64,000 nt of DNA from Pontibacter kalidii (GCF_026278245.1 NZ_CP111079.1:4917020-4981019); one strand, 5' to 3'; numbered from the stretch's first letter, positions 51,258 through 60,591 are shown. Notes: generated by a model from the letters alone, not told the origin. A program made the numbers and translations.

Positions 51258-52877
51258 TTAGTGCTGCAGTTCCAACTCCTTTAGATCTGCCTCCAGCAGT
51301 TGCGGGTGCAGCGAGAAGAGCTTGAGCAGTACACCGTTCGTCCAGCCGAAGCCGTCTTGGTTCGGGTATTCGCCGCCGCCGGCCTGGAGGCTGATGTCGG
51401 TTACGTTATACTTCTCCATAAGCTTGCCGGTGTTGCGGAATACCGTCACGTTCAGCTCTGCCCAACGTTGCGCTACAGTATCGGCCAGCCTGTCGTGTTT
51501 ATAGTTGCGGAGCGCCTGTATACTCATCCACTGCAGCGGGGCCCATCCGTTTGGGGCGTCCCACTGCTGGCCGGTGCGGTGCAAGGTAGAGACCAGGCCA
51601 CCAGCGTGCAGGAAGTCTGCCTCCAGTTTTTGCGCCACCGCAGCTGCCTGCTTCTTTTTAGCCATGCAAAAGTACAGCGGGAATACAGCGGCCAGCGAAG
51701 GAATATCGGTGGTGGCACCTTTTACGAAATCATAGTCGTAGAAGAAATCAGCCTCATCACTCCAGTTATACTTTAGCACGGCGTCGCGGCGTGCTTTGGC
51801 GCGGCGCTCAAATTCCCTGGCTTCGGCTCTGTCGCCATTTAGCACGGCCATCTCCTGTAGTGTCAGTTCCACGTGGTAGAGCAGTGCGTTCAGGTCTACG
51901 GGGATGATCTCGGTCGTATGGATGGTGTTCAGGTTCTGGGCATCGGCAAACCAGCGGCTGCTAAAGTCCCAGCCCGATTCGGCGGCTGCGCGAATGTTGC
52001 GGTATATTTCTTCCGGGCTTCTGCCCGACTCCTGCGCCAGCTCCACATCCTCGCGGTATGACTCGGGGCGCGGCTCCGGTTCATCGTCCCAGTAGCGGTT
52101 CAGGATACTGCCATCCGGCATGCGCACTACGCGGCGGTGCGAAGGGTTAGCGGTTGACAGCTGCTCTGCGCCATCCATCCAGAAATCATACTCCTTGCTC
52201 AGAGCAGGGGCATAGGTTTTGAGCACCTCACGGCCTTTCTGCTGCGTCAGCACCCGCAGCATGAGCGCATAGAATGGCGGCTGTGAGCGGCTGAGGTAGT
52301 AGGTGCGGTTTCCGTTTGGTATGTGGCCAACCGTGTTGATGAGGTGCGTGAAATTATCGACCATACTTTGGATGAGCTCCGTTTCGCCGCTGGCCTGCAG
52401 GCCGAGCATGGTAAAGAAGCTATCCCAGTAATAGATCTCCCGGAAACGCCCTCCCGGCACAATGTACTTCTTCGGCAGCGGAATAAGGGAGCCGCCGTCG
52501 GCACCGGGCTCGCGGGTAAGTACAGGCCAGAGGCGCTCGATATGCTGTGTTACCGAAAGGCTGGTGTCGGTAATGAAGCCGGTGTCCGGTGGAGTGGGCA
52601 TCTGGAAATATGACTTCACAAAAGCCTCCAGGCTAAAGCCTTGCTGGTTTTTCTGTTGCTGATAGGTCTCTAAGATCTGCTTAGGCGGCGCCAGCGGCAC
52701 GGCATCCGGAAAGGTTTTGGAGTCCGGGAACACATGCTGCAGCTGTACCTGCTCAAACAGCTCGCCTAGGTCCTGCTCCGGCCGGTACAACTCCTGTGCC
52801 CGCAGCGGCTGTATAACGAAGGTAAACGGTAGTAGTAACAGAAGGCTAAAAGTTAAGGTGCTAAAAGTATACTTCAT
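51258..52877 (-). CDS. treA: Periplasmic trehalase (GH37)
   Basis: 539 residues with a signal peptide to about 27 (SLLLLLPFTFVIQPLRAQ). Trehalase signature 1 is PGGRFREIYYWDSFF (141-155) and signature 2 is QQWDAPNGWAPLQW (about 440). Catalytic-region residues DSFF, NGNRTYYLSRSQPP and GWDFSSRWF follow GH37. It splits trehalose into two glucoses in the periplasm. Length and export match TreA rather than cytosolic TreF. No sugar transporter is adjacent, so it appears to be monocistronic. Confidence 0.93.
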   Translation of the reverse strand: MKYTFSTLTFSLLLLLPFTFVIQPLRAQELYRPEQDLGELFEQVQLQHVFPDSKTFPDAVPLAPPKQILETYQQQKNQQGFSLEAFVKSYFQMPTPPDTGFITDTSLSVTQHIERLWPVLTREPGADGGSLIPLPKKYIVPGGRFREIYYWDSFFTMLGLQASGETELIQSMVDNFTHLINTVGHIPNGNRTYYLSRSQPPFYALMLRVLTQQKGREVLKTYAPALSKEYDFWMDGAEQLSTANPSHRRVVRMPDGSILNRYWDDEPEPRPESYREDVELAQESGRSPEEIYRNIRAAAESGWDFSSRWFADAQNLNTIHTTEIIPVDLNALLYHVELTLQEMAVLNGDRAEAREFERRAKARRDAVLKYNWSDEADFFYDYDFVKGATTDIPSLAAVFPLYFCMAKKKQAAAVAQKLEADFLHAGGLVSTLHRTGQQWDAPNGWAPLQWMSIQALRNYKHDRLADTVAQRWAELNVTVFRNTGKLMEKYNVTDISLQAGGGEYPNQDGFGWTNGVLLKLFSLHPQLLEADLKELELQH

Positions 52878-52945
52878 ATCCTGCTTTGTTTATATATGAG
52901 TGATTCATTACTCATACGTAATACAGAAGCAAGGCGGCAAGTATA

Positions 52946-53341
52946 CTACTCGAACGGGTAACGCACAAACGAAACCTGGCTCATGGCATCTTTTTCATAC
53001 CTGGCTACAGCAAATTCTTGGTATCGTGCTTCAAAGTTCGTGTCGCCAGGGTACACCTCGGTAGGTACTGGCCTATCTTTCAGGAAGAAGTATACTTTGG
53101 TGTTGCCATACTTGGTGTGCGGCATGTAGTCTCCGTAGGTCTGCATCTGCTCCCAAAGCGTGTCGTCCACTGTAACCGCATAGATCCTGACCACAGGGCC
53201 GGTGTTATTCTCGTTGCGGTACATGGCCACTTCTTTAAAATTCCCTTCCAAGTCATCTACACTGGGTAAGGACATGGTATCATAAATGAACCAGCCAACA
53301 AGGACAACAGAGAGGGCAATGAGGATGTGCTTTAATTTCAT
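52946..53341 (-). CDS. Membrane-anchored protein of unknown function
   Basis: 131 residues with one N-terminal hydrophobic segment (HILIALSVVLVGWFIYDTM) that would anchor it or serve as an uncleaved signal. The soluble part (VAMYRNENNTGPVVRIYAVTVDDTLWEQMQTYGDYMPHTKYGNTKVYFFLKDR) is a small alpha/beta unit of unknown type. It is upstream of the trehalase gene on the same strand by about 70 bp, so it may be co-transcribed. Confidence 0.65.
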   Translation of the reverse strand: MKLKHILIALSVVLVGWFIYDTMSLPSVDDLEGNFKEVAMYRNENNTGPVVRIYAVTVDDTLWEQMQTYGDYMPHTKYGNTKVYFFLKDRPVPTEVYPGDTNFEARYQEFAVARYEKDAMSQVSFVRYPFE

Positions 53342-53567
53342 GGGGTGAAGTACGTCATTCTGCAGGTATAAACCAGTGGGAGGGGGGATTGTTTGTTTTT
53401 ATCATTCTGACAGCTTACAAACCTGATGTAGGAGATACTGGCCTTGTCTACTTGCCTAATCTACTAACTATTTCTATCACCTTTTTTGCTCTAGTTGAAG
53501 TAATGTTTTAGGAGAATAATAGCATATTTTGAATAGATTGTAGTGGAATTATTTAAAATGGTTGTAC
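53342..53567. other. AT-rich intergenic region
   Basis: No gene is seen. The stretch leads into a strong promoter for the low-GC lipoprotein gene. Confidence 0.5.
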
Positions 53568-53597
53568 TTTGTTTTTATAGGTGATCTACTATATTTG
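53568..53597 (+). promoter_or_regulatory. Consensus promoter (TTTG-N18-TATATTTG)
   Basis: TTTG at 53568-53571 and TATATTTG at 53590-53597 match both Bacteroidota elements at a standard distance. The ATG follows 41 bp later. Confidence 0.75.
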
Positions 53598-53638
53598 CAC
53601 AAATTTTCAATCAAATTAATTAATCTGAAAACAAACGT

Positions 53639-54499
53639 ATGAAACAAAGATTTACAACTGGTGTACTCATGATGCTCGCTGTTTTTGCCCTTTCATTCAC
53701 ATCATGTAAGGACGATAAGGAAGAGGTGAAGCCTACGGTAGAAGAGACGGAGATTGCCTGCAAAATGACAAGCCTTGCTTTTGATGGAGAAGAACCGGTT
53801 ACGCTTAAATACAATGAGCAAGGAAACATCAGCGGGGTAAGCCTGACCTTGAGTAATGGTGACGGTACCTCCAATACTTACACTACTACTTATATTTATG
53901 ATGGTAAACATCAATTAATAAGACAGGAGAGCTACACAGATGGGAAAATGAATGAGTATACCACTTATGAATATGAGAACGGGCTACAGATTTCTGCTAA
54001 AAACTACGAGTACATAGAAGGAAGTGCCGAAGGAGACCTTTTGACTACCAGAACTTATAAGTATGATGCTGAGAAACGAGCAGTAGAAATAACTGTTACC
54101 TACCCAAGCACAGAAGATAACTACTTTGGAGGCAGAAATATCACCTCCAAGATTACTTACGACAGCAATGGCAATATTGAAAAGATAGATCGCTACAACG
54201 ACGGAGTTTTAGTGAGCAGCGCAGTTTACACAGGTTATGATGACAAGCTTAATCCGTATTCAGTGGTGAAAGGCCTTTTGACGATTGATGAGGAAGTGCT
54301 AAGTAAGAATAATCCGGGCAAGAGAGCAGCGTCTTATTTCATTGATAGTGATGGCGACGGAGTTATGGAAGATAACGGAGGTTCCGTGAGTACCTTTACC
54401 TATGAGTACAACAGCGAAGGGTACCCGGTTAAAATCACTAAAGTATATGAGGGCTCTGATGACCCAGATGTGACTACTTATTCTTATGAATGTAAATAG
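53639..54499 (+). CDS. Low-GC lipoprotein with YD/RHS-like repeats
   Basis: 286 residues. The signal peptide ends FTSC (lipobox, about 23). The mature part has repeated strand units of the type YNEQGNISGVSL, TYIYDGKHQLIRQESYTDGK, YKYDAEKRAVEI, YDSNGNIEKIDRYNDG and YEYNSEGYPVKI, related to YD/RHS or DUF4595-like repeats. It is probably anchored in the outer membrane. Base composition is well below the window average, with AT-ending codons, which suggests recent acquisition. It has its own strong promoter and terminator. Confidence 0.8.
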   Translation: MKQRFTTGVLMMLAVFALSFTSCKDDKEEVKPTVEETEIACKMTSLAFDGEEPVTLKYNEQGNISGVSLTLSNGDGTSNTYTTTYIYDGKHQLIRQESYTDGKMNEYTTYEYENGLQISAKNYEYIEGSAEGDLLTTRTYKYDAEKRAVEITVTYPSTEDNYFGGRNITSKITYDSNGNIEKIDRYNDGVLVSSAVYTGYDDKLNPYSVVKGLLTIDEEVLSKNNPGKRAASYFIDSDGDGVMEDNGGSVSTFTYEYNSEGYPVKITKVYEGSDDPDVTTYSYECK

Positions 54500-54540
54500 G
54501 GAGCTAAGAAATAGTAGCTCAGTTTGCCGTTAAATAAAAA

Positions 54541-54580
54541 CTAAAAAGGCTCTCCTGATTTTCAAGGAGAGCCTTTTTAG
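54541..54580 (+). terminator. Terminator of the low-GC lipoprotein gene
   Basis: A 16-bp perfect stem (CTAAAAAGGCTCTCCT and complement) with an 8-nt loop and a T-run. Confidence 0.85.
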
Positions 54581-54659
54581 TTTATGTAAAATGAAGGCTG
54601 AGAATAAGTTTAAGAAATGTTTGGTCAGCCGGCTCATGATAGGCGGCAGCGTAAATATT

Positions 54660-54693
54660 AAATCCGCAGTTGAACCAAATCAACTGCGGATTT
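54660..54693 (-). terminator. Terminator of the mutase large-subunit gene
   Basis: AAATCCGCAGTTGA-accaaa-TCAACTGCGGATTT, a 14-bp perfect stem, lies just past the minus-strand stop codon at 54716. Confidence 0.75.
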
Positions 54694-54701
54694 ATACTTT
54701 T

Positions 54702-54724
54702 AACTCCCAAACTCTCTAACTCTT
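54702..54724. repeat. Low-complexity AACTCCCAAACTCTCTAACTC tract
   Basis: The reverse complement of a GTTAGAGAGTTTGGGAGTT unit. It covers the stop codon and last residues of the mutase gene. Confidence 0.6.
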
Positions 54725-56860
54725 CACTTGCTCCATTAGCTTCTCCAGAATGTGCTGCGCTGCGACGGAGATGATCGTTCCCGGACCGAACACACCCGAA
54801 GCACCGGCTTTAAACAGGAAGTCGTAGTCCTGGGCCGGAATCACGCCGCCCACGATGACTAAAATATCTTCGCGGCCGAGCTGGCGGAGCTCTTCGATAA
54901 GTTGCGGCACCAGCGTTTTGTGGCCGGCTGCCAGCGAAGATACGCCCACTACGTGCACGTCGTTTTCGGCGGCCTGCATGGCTACTTCGGCAGGCGTCTG
55001 GAAAAGTGGCCCAATGTCCACGTCGAAGCCGAGGTCGGCGAAGGAAGTGGCGATTACTTTGGAGCCGCGGTCGTGGCCATCCTGGCCCATTTTGGCGACC
55101 ATGATGCGTGGCCGGCGGCCTTCGAGTCCCTCAAACTGATCGGCCAGGGCTTTGGCGCGCTGGAAGTTTTCGTCGTCGGTTATTTCTGCTGAATACACTC
55201 CTGATATGGCTCTGATGACTGCTTTATGTCTGCCGTATACTTTCTCCAGGGCATCGGAAATTTCGCCTAAGGTAGCGCGGTGTCTGGCGGCTTCAACTGC
55301 CAGGTCCAAAAGGTTCTCCTGCCCGGATTGTGCTGCTGCGGTTAAGGCCTCTAATGCCTTTGCTACAGCCGCTCCGTTACGTGTTTCTTTTACATGAGCC
55401 AGGCGGCGCAACTGCGACTCTCGTACAGCGGTGTTGTCGATGTCGAGGATCTCGATTTCCTGCTCGTGCTCTGGTTTATACTTGTTCACCCCCACAATAA
55501 TATCTTTGCCGGCGTCGATGCGGGCCTGCTTGCGGGCAGCAGCTTCCTCGATGCGCATTTTTGGAAGACCAGTCTCAATAGCTTTGGCCATGCCGCCCAG
55601 TTCTTCCACTTCTTCAATCAATGCCCAGGCGCGATGTGCCAGTTCGTGCGTCAATGCCTCTACATAGTAGGAGCCGCCCCAGGGGTCTACCACTTTGCTG
55701 ATGTTAGTTTCCTGCTGCAGGTAGATCTGCGTATTACGGGCAATGCGGGCCGAGAAGTCGGTAGGCAGGGCAATGGCTTCGTCCAGGGCGTTGGTGTGTA
55801 AACTTTGTGTGCCGCCCAGTGCAGCAGCGAGTGCCTCCACGCAGGTACGCGTTACATTGTTGAACGGGTCCTGCTCGGTCAGGCTCCAGCCCGAAGTCTG
55901 GCAGTGGGTGCGCAACGCCAGCGATTTTGGGTTCTTCGGGTTAAACTGTTTAATCAGCTTTGCCCAAAGCATACGCGCGGCGCGCATCTTGGCGATCTCC
56001 ATGAAGTGGTTCATGCCAATGGCCCAGAAGAAAGACAGACGCGGTGCGAAATCATCGATATCCATCCCTGCTTTCAAGCCGGTGCGCACGTACTCCAAGC
56101 CGTCAGCCAAGGTATAAGCCAGCTCCAGGTCGGCAGTAGCGCCGGCCTCCTGCATGTGATAACCCGAAATAGAAATGGAGTTAAAGCGTGGCATCTTCTG
56201 GGAAGTATAGGCAAAGATGTCGGCGATGATCTTCATACTTGGCTCCGGCGGGTAGATGTAGGTATTGCGCACCATGAACTCCTTCAGGATATCATTCTGG
56301 ATGGTGCCACTCAGTTGCTCCGGCTTCACGCCTTGCTCTTCTGCGGCCACAATGTAAAAGGCCATGATGGGCAGCACGGCCCCGTTCATGGTCATCGAAA
56401 CCGACATCTCGCTGAGCGGGATCTGGTCGAAGAGGATCTTCATGTCCTCCACCGAATCGATCGCTACACCGGCTTTGCCCACATCACCCACTACGCGGGG
56501 GTGGTCGGAGTCGTAGCCACGGTGCGTGGCCAGGTCAAAGGCTACCGAAAGGCCTTTTTGCCCGCCGGCCAGGTTGCGGCGGTAGAAGGCGTTGGATTCC
56601 TCGGCAGTAGAGAAACCGGCATACTGGCGAATGGTCCAGGGTTTTTGCACATACATGGTGCTGTAGGGCCCGCGCAGGTAAGGGGGCAGACCAGCAGCAA
56701 AATCGGTGTGCTCAAAGTGCGCGGCATCCTCTGCAGTATAAAAGCTCTTCACCTTTATCTGCTCCGGCGTTTTCCAGGGCTTCGGCTGCTGCGGGTCTTT
56801 CGGACCGTGCTCCGCGGCGGCTATTTTGCTTATAGCTATCTTCGAAAAATCAGGCTTCAT
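54716..56860 (-). CDS. mutB: Methylmalonyl-CoA mutase large (catalytic) subunit
   Basis: 714 residues. The TIM barrel holds the substrate ([99 protein letters not shown]). The C-terminal B12 domain has the base-off motif [30 protein letters not shown] with DxHxxG His. It isomerises methylmalonyl-CoA to succinyl-CoA. The small subunit is encoded upstream on the same strand, separated by two small genes, so the operon order is small subunit, NTF2-like, GNAT, large subunit. Confidence 0.97.
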   Translation of the reverse strand: MKPDFSKIAISKIAAAEHGPKDPQQPKPWKTPEQIKVKSFYTAEDAAHFEHTDFAAGLPPYLRGPYSTMYVQKPWTIRQYAGFSTAEESNAFYRRNLAGGQKGLSVAFDLATHRGYDSDHPRVVGDVGKAGVAIDSVEDMKILFDQIPLSEMSVSMTMNGAVLPIMAFYIVAAEEQGVKPEQLSGTIQNDILKEFMVRNTYIYPPEPSMKIIADIFAYTSQKMPRFNSISISGYHMQEAGATADLELAYTLADGLEYVRTGLKAGMDIDDFAPRLSFFWAIGMNHFMEIAKMRAARMLWAKLIKQFNPKNPKSLALRTHCQTSGWSLTEQDPFNNVTRTCVEALAAALGGTQSLHTNALDEAIALPTDFSARIARNTQIYLQQETNISKVVDPWGGSYYVEALTHELAHRAWALIEEVEELGGMAKAIETGLPKMRIEEAAARKQARIDAGKDIIVGVNKYKPEHEQEIEILDIDNTAVRESQLRRLAHVKETRNGAAVAKALEALTAAAQSGQENLLDLAVEAARHRATLGEISDALEKVYGRHKAVIRAISGVYSAEITDDENFQRAKALADQFEGLEGRRPRIMVAKMGQDGHDRGSKVIATSFADLGFDVDIGPLFQTPAEVAMQAAENDVHVVGVSSLAAGHKTLVPQLIEELRQLGREDILVIVGGVIPAQDYDFLFKAGASGVFGPGTIISVAAQHILEKLMEQVKS

Positions 56861-56873
56861 GTGTTTCGTTTTG

Positions 56874-56934
56874 AATGAGTGATGGAGTGAATGAGTGAAT
56901 CTATTATCAATTCATTCGCTCATCAAAATTCAGT
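56874..56934. repeat. GAGTGAATGAGTG-type tract
   Basis: Irregular repeats (GAGTGATGGAGTGAATGAGT, CATTCGCTCATC). Similar tracts at 57469-57541, 57966-58014 and 58076-58112 separate all genes of the mutase operon; weaker ones are near 191, 18210 and 52896. Confidence 0.6.
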
Positions 56935-56942
56935 CATAATAT

Positions 56943-57455
56943 TTAGCTTACGGATAATCCGGGTTCTGTAACCAAGTCGAAGCGCTGTTCTATCAAAGGT
57001 TTACCAAAAGCCTCGGAAGGCTTCTCCTCCGTCAGCCTGAACCCGTAGCGCTCGTAGAGGGCGATGGCCGGCTCCTGCTCATGGGTGGTCCAGAGGTAGG
57101 ACGAAGTATAACCTTTCTCTCTGTAGAAGGCCATGTACAGTTCCATCAGCTTTTTGCCTAATCCGATACCGCGGTACTCCGGTTCCAGTAAGAAGAACCG
57201 CAGCTGGGCTGCGTTTCCGGGCCGGTGCGTGAGACAGATGGTTCCTACAATTTTGCCTTCGTGCTCTGCCAGCCATATCCGGTCTTTGTCGGGGTCGTAC
57301 TGGCTGTAGAACTCGTAGAGGCCGTAGGCCACGTAGCTCTCAAACTCCAGCCCATAGTTGCACTCGTTTTTGTAAATGGCACCGTGGCGGTACGTGATGT
57401 AGCCAAGGTCACCGGGTTTCAGTTCTGTTCTGAACGTAAGGTCACTCAGTTGCAT
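56943..57455 (-). CDS. GNAT family N-acetyltransferase
   Basis: 170 residues. The acetyl-CoA motif A is FFLLEPEYRGIGLGKKLMELYMAFYREKGY (Q/RxxGxG/A as YRGIGLGK), preceded by IWLAEHEGKIVGTICL and followed by the end ALYERYGFRLTEE. The substrate is unknown. It lies between mutase subunits and probably shares their transcript. Nothing in the fold ties it to the mutase, so it may be a chance insertion in the operon. Confidence 0.9.
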   Translation of the reverse strand: MQLSDLTFRTELKPGDLGYITYRHGAIYKNECNYGLEFESYVAYGLYEFYSQYDPDKDRIWLAEHEGKIVGTICLTHRPGNAAQLRFFLLEPEYRGIGLGKKLMELYMAFYREKGYTSSYLWTTHEQEPAIALYERYGFRLTEEKPSEAFGKPLIEQRFDLVTEPGLSVS

Positions 57456-57468
57456 TCTTTTAATTTTG

Positions 57469-57541
57469 TTTGAGTGATTGAGCGAATGTGTGAATGCGAT
57501 TTAAAATTTGCTCATTCACTCAAGCACTCATTCACTCATTT
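57469..57541. repeat. GAGTGATTGAGCGAATG-type tract
   Basis: A plus-strand run with GTGATTGAGCGAATGTGTGA and then CTCATTCACTCAAGCACTCA, so roughly palindromic overall. Related to the other tracts in the mutase operon. Confidence 0.6.
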
Positions 57542-57544
57542 ATT

Positions 57545-57955
57545 TTAACTCGCGTGTTCTGAAGTAACAACCCAGCGCCCGCCGATGTTTTTCCATACTT
57601 GCGATGATACGCCGCCCATCAGCCGCTTGCCGTCCAATTCAATCTTCCAGCGGAAAACAAAGTATACGGCCTCGTTGGATACTTGCTCGATGTGCAGCGG
57701 CTCGAAAGTATAAACGCCCATCTGGCGACGGTCCTGGAAGTCTTGCAGAAACATCTCGTATACTTCCTGGTAACCCTTTTCGGTGCCGTTTTTGCTGATC
57801 CAGAGCATCTGCGGCGAGTTCCAGTAAAAGGCCATGGCCGTTTCTAGGTCACCTTTGTTCCACGCGGAAATCTGGCCTTCCAACGCCTGCTTTACTTCTC
57901 GTACGGCATCGCCTTTGGGCATGGTAAAGGAAGTATGTATAGTGGCCGTGGGCAT
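57545..57955 (-). CDS. NTF2-like (SnoaL/DUF4440-type) protein
   Basis: 136 residues. The cone-shaped NTF2 fold is indicated by EVKQALEGQISAWNKGDLETAMAFYWNSPQMLWISKNGTEKGYQEVYEMFLQDF, then YFVFRWKIELDGKRLMGGVSSQVWKNIGGRWVVTSEHAS. The first dozen residues look extra; a start at the later Met (MPKGDAV) is possible. Substrate or partner unknown. It is in the mutase operon. Confidence 0.85.
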   Translation of the reverse strand: MPTATIHTSFTMPKGDAVREVKQALEGQISAWNKGDLETAMAFYWNSPQMLWISKNGTEKGYQEVYEMFLQDFQDRRQMGVYTFEPLHIEQVSNEAVYFVFRWKIELDGKRLMGGVSSQVWKNIGGRWVVTSEHAS

Positions 57956-57965
57956 AGTTTAGGTT

Positions 57966-58112
57966 CGATGGAGCGAATGAGTGCTAGAGAAAGTCAATTC
58001 CCACCAGTTCATTCGCCTCTTTACATTTAGTTTTTACATTTATAACGGAGTACAGGTGTAAGCGTGTGCGCATAGTGATTCACTCTGTCACTCAGTCAAA
58101 ACTCACTTAGTC
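57966..58112. repeat. GAGCGAATGAGTG / TCACTCTGTCACTCAG tracts
   Basis: Two more tracts of the same word family with about 60 bp between, just before the small mutase subunit stop codon. Confidence 0.5.
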
Positions 58113-59942
58113 ATTCCCGTGCAGTTTCCGATGGACAATCCGCATGATGTTGCTTACGTCGCAGTCCTCGAACAGGAACTCGTCGTAGCCATGGGCGATC
58201 ATTTCCTCTTTCAGGTGCTTGGGATCGTCGGCCAGCAGCACGAGCGGCTTGCCGTCGTGGTGGCGCAGCTTCGGGTTAAACTCGCGGGCATAAGCAGCCT
58301 CTGAGGTGGAAACAGCCACTACGTCGGCGGCGGCATGCAGCAACCGGTCCGAGGCCTCGGAAACGGAAGCATACTGCTCTACCTTCGTGTCGAAACCGGC
58401 GCAGGTGAAGAACTCCTGTGCAAAAGAGGCGTTTACCTGGCGCTGCTCCGAACTGCCGATTAGAGCTACAATAGCCTTCGGGCGGCGGTTTAGCTTGCGC
58501 AAATGCAGCTCAGTGGCCATGCGCATGACCTCGGTAGGGTAAGCGGCGCGGGTGGTGTCGAAATCAGCACTCTGTATCAGCTCTTCCGGGTCGAAGGAGA
58601 CTTTCTCTTTTGGGTTCGGATACTTGTTGGTGCCCACCAGCACATCGCGGCCGGTGGCTATGTTGCGGAACTTGCGGCGGCTCACATCGGTGATGGAGCC
58701 AAGTATAAATCCCTGTTTGTAAGCATCCTCAAAGCCACCCATACTTTCCACCTCTTTAAACAGGTCCCAGGCCTTTTGCGCCAGCGCGTTCGTCAGCGAC
58801 TCCAGGTAGTATGATCCGGCGGCCGGGTCTATGGCCTTGTCCAGGTAGGCCTCTTCCTTAAGTATGATGGATACATTGCGGGCAATGCGCTCCGAGAACG
58901 CATCCGAAGCTTTAAATGTGCTGTCGAAAGGCGATACGGTAAGCGAGTCACAGCCGGCGATTACGGCAGACATGGCCTCGGTGGTGGTGCGCAGCATGTT
59001 CACGTGCGGGTCCAGGGTGGTTTGGTACCAGCTGGAGGTAACGCTGTGGATGCGTAGCTTGGCGGCGAGTGCCGGCGCTGCCTGGTAGGCCTCTACCACG
59101 GCAGCCCACAGCAGGCGCAGGGCACGCAGCTTGGCTATTTCGAAAAAGTAATTGGTGCCCGAGGCCATCACGAATTGGGTGTTGCGCAGCACAGACTCCA
59201 GCGGCTCACCAGCCGTCGTTAGCCTGTCGAGGTAAGCCACAGCGGCACTTAATGCATAAGCAATCTCCTGGGTTATGGAAGCCCCGATGCTGCTAAAGCT
59301 GGTGCCATTGACGGTAACGCCGTAAAAGTCCGGACTATCCTTGGTTAGCTCCAGTATCTTTATAATGTCCCTGCTCTCTTCGTGATTTATGTCGCTTTGG
59401 ACCGAGATAGGGTCGAAGTTGATAAAGCCTTTCAGGTTGCGGTGCGACACGTTGCATCGCTCCAACTCCGTATACAGCCGTTGCAGGAAACAATCCGGTT
59501 GCTCCTTCACCTCGTAGCTGATGCTATACTTGCCCAGGTCTATTTTGCGAACCAGGTGCTCTACGTCGAACAGCTCCTGCTGGTGCACCACAAAGTAAAT
59601 CCCGTCGGCGCCTCGCTGCAGCGCATCGGCGGCGTTATCGATGGCATGTCTGCCGTTGCCATGCGCCTCCACCTGCTGCACATTCAGCCAGCTGTTGTCG
59701 CCGGTTTTATTGCCGCGCAAAAACGGGAAATCCCCGGGCTTCTGTTTGGTGAAAGGCAGGTTGGCAATATCTTCCCGGGTATAGTATGGCTTTATATCGA
59801 TGCCCTCGTAGGTGTGCCAAGTCAGGCTTTCCAGGGGCGTGTCGCGCAGGTCCTTGCGTGCTTTCTGCTCCCAATCAGCCGCTGTGCCCGGGGTGAACTC
59901 GGCAAACAGGCGCTGTTGGTTTTGCTGCTCGTCAGTCATCAT
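58107..59942 (-). CDS. mutA: Methylmalonyl-CoA mutase small subunit
   Basis: 611 residues. The mutase fold is kept (WEQKARKDLRDTPLESLTWHTYEGIDIKPYYTRED; ITQEIAYALSAAVAYLDRL; MLRTTTEAMSAVIAGCDSLTVSPFD; IDPAAGSYYLESLTNALAQKAWDLFKEVESMGG). The C-terminal B12-like domain lacks the DxHxxG His, as expected for the non-catalytic subunit. It pairs with the large subunit. A second Met one codon later is an alternative start. It opens the four-gene run and carries a GAGTGAAT-type tract near its end. Confidence 0.95.
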   Translation of the reverse strand: MMTDEQQNQQRLFAEFTPGTAADWEQKARKDLRDTPLESLTWHTYEGIDIKPYYTREDIANLPFTKQKPGDFPFLRGNKTGDNSWLNVQQVEAHGNGRHAIDNAADALQRGADGIYFVVHQQELFDVEHLVRKIDLGKYSISYEVKEQPDCFLQRLYTELERCNVSHRNLKGFINFDPISVQSDINHEESRDIIKILELTKDSPDFYGVTVNGTSFSSIGASITQEIAYALSAAVAYLDRLTTAGEPLESVLRNTQFVMASGTNYFFEIAKLRALRLLWAAVVEAYQAAPALAAKLRIHSVTSSWYQTTLDPHVNMLRTTTEAMSAVIAGCDSLTVSPFDSTFKASDAFSERIARNVSIILKEEAYLDKAIDPAAGSYYLESLTNALAQKAWDLFKEVESMGGFEDAYKQGFILGSITDVSRRKFRNIATGRDVLVGTNKYPNPKEKVSFDPEELIQSADFDTTRAAYPTEVMRMATELHLRKLNRRPKAIVALIGSSEQRQVNASFAQEFFTCAGFDTKVEQYASVSEASDRLLHAAADVVAVSTSEAAYAREFNPKLRHHDGKPLVLLADDPKHLKEEMIAHGYDEFLFEDCDVSNIMRIVHRKLHGND

Positions 59943-60029
59943 GCTTTTATTCTAATTTGGTGTAAAGATAGAGTTTTATACTTTACGAAGTATGGCCGCC
60001 AGGGTGCTATATCAGCAAAACCCTATACT

Positions 60030-60410
60030 TTAATCCAGCCGCTGCCGGTAGGCCTGGTACGCCCAGTAACCGAGCAGCAGCCAAAGTATAACTATAACGC
60101 CAGCCATGACATAATTGGGCTGGCGCTCGTGCATCCGCTCGCGGGCCTTTTGCCGGTAATAGTGCAGCAGCGGCGGCGGAATCAGCTTTATGGAGAGCCA
60201 GATGCCCAACGGCAACAGCAGCAGGTCGTCGAGGTAGCCCAGCAGCGGGATAAAGTCCGGAATCAGGTCGATGGGGCTGAAGGCATAGGCCACGGTAATC
60301 AGCACCATCACCTTGGCGGCAAAGGGCATGCGCGGGTCCTTGGAGGCGAGGTATAGGGTATAAATGTCCTCTTTCAGTTTGCGCACAAGCTCTTTCCATT
60401 TCCGAAGCAT
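60030..60410 (-). CDS. DUF1232 (YkvA-type) membrane protein
   Basis: 126 residues from MLRKWKELVRKLKEDIYTLYLA. The family motif is DPRMPFAAKVMVLITVAYAFSPIDLIPDFIPLLGYLDDLLLLPLGI (about 24-70), with SPIDLIPDFIP as hallmark. A second hydrophobic segment lies at the C-terminus (VMAGVIVILWLLLGYWAY). Function unknown. The longer upstream frame is rejected as it crosses the promoter region. Confidence 0.9.
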   Translation of the reverse strand: MLRKWKELVRKLKEDIYTLYLASKDPRMPFAAKVMVLITVAYAFSPIDLIPDFIPLLGYLDDLLLLPLGIWLSIKLIPPPLLHYYRQKARERMHERQPNYVMAGVIVILWLLLGYWAYQAYRQRLD

Positions 60411-60485
60411 GGTAGGTTGTACGGGAGATAGGGGCGTAAAGTAACCGGGAAGCTGAAACGGGCAGGAGTTAATACTTTGCAGAAG

Positions 60486-60516
60486 CAGCAATGGCAGCCG
60501 TTACAGCTGCCATTGC
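60486..60516 (-). terminator. Hairpin after the T9SS protein gene
   Basis: GCAATGGCAGC-cgttaca-GCTGCCATTGC, an 11-bp perfect stem. The T-run is weak, and it lies some 75 bp past the stop at 60592. Confidence 0.5.
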
Positions 60517-60591
60517 GGGGTTTATACTTACTTGAGCGAGTTGTAGTAGCTTACCAGCTGCACCAGGTCCGAGGCGTGGGTGATGATCTCC

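Noticed and set aside
55805..56878. 357-codon open frame on the plus strand
   Set aside because: It is antisense to the mutase large subunit; no domain is recognisable.
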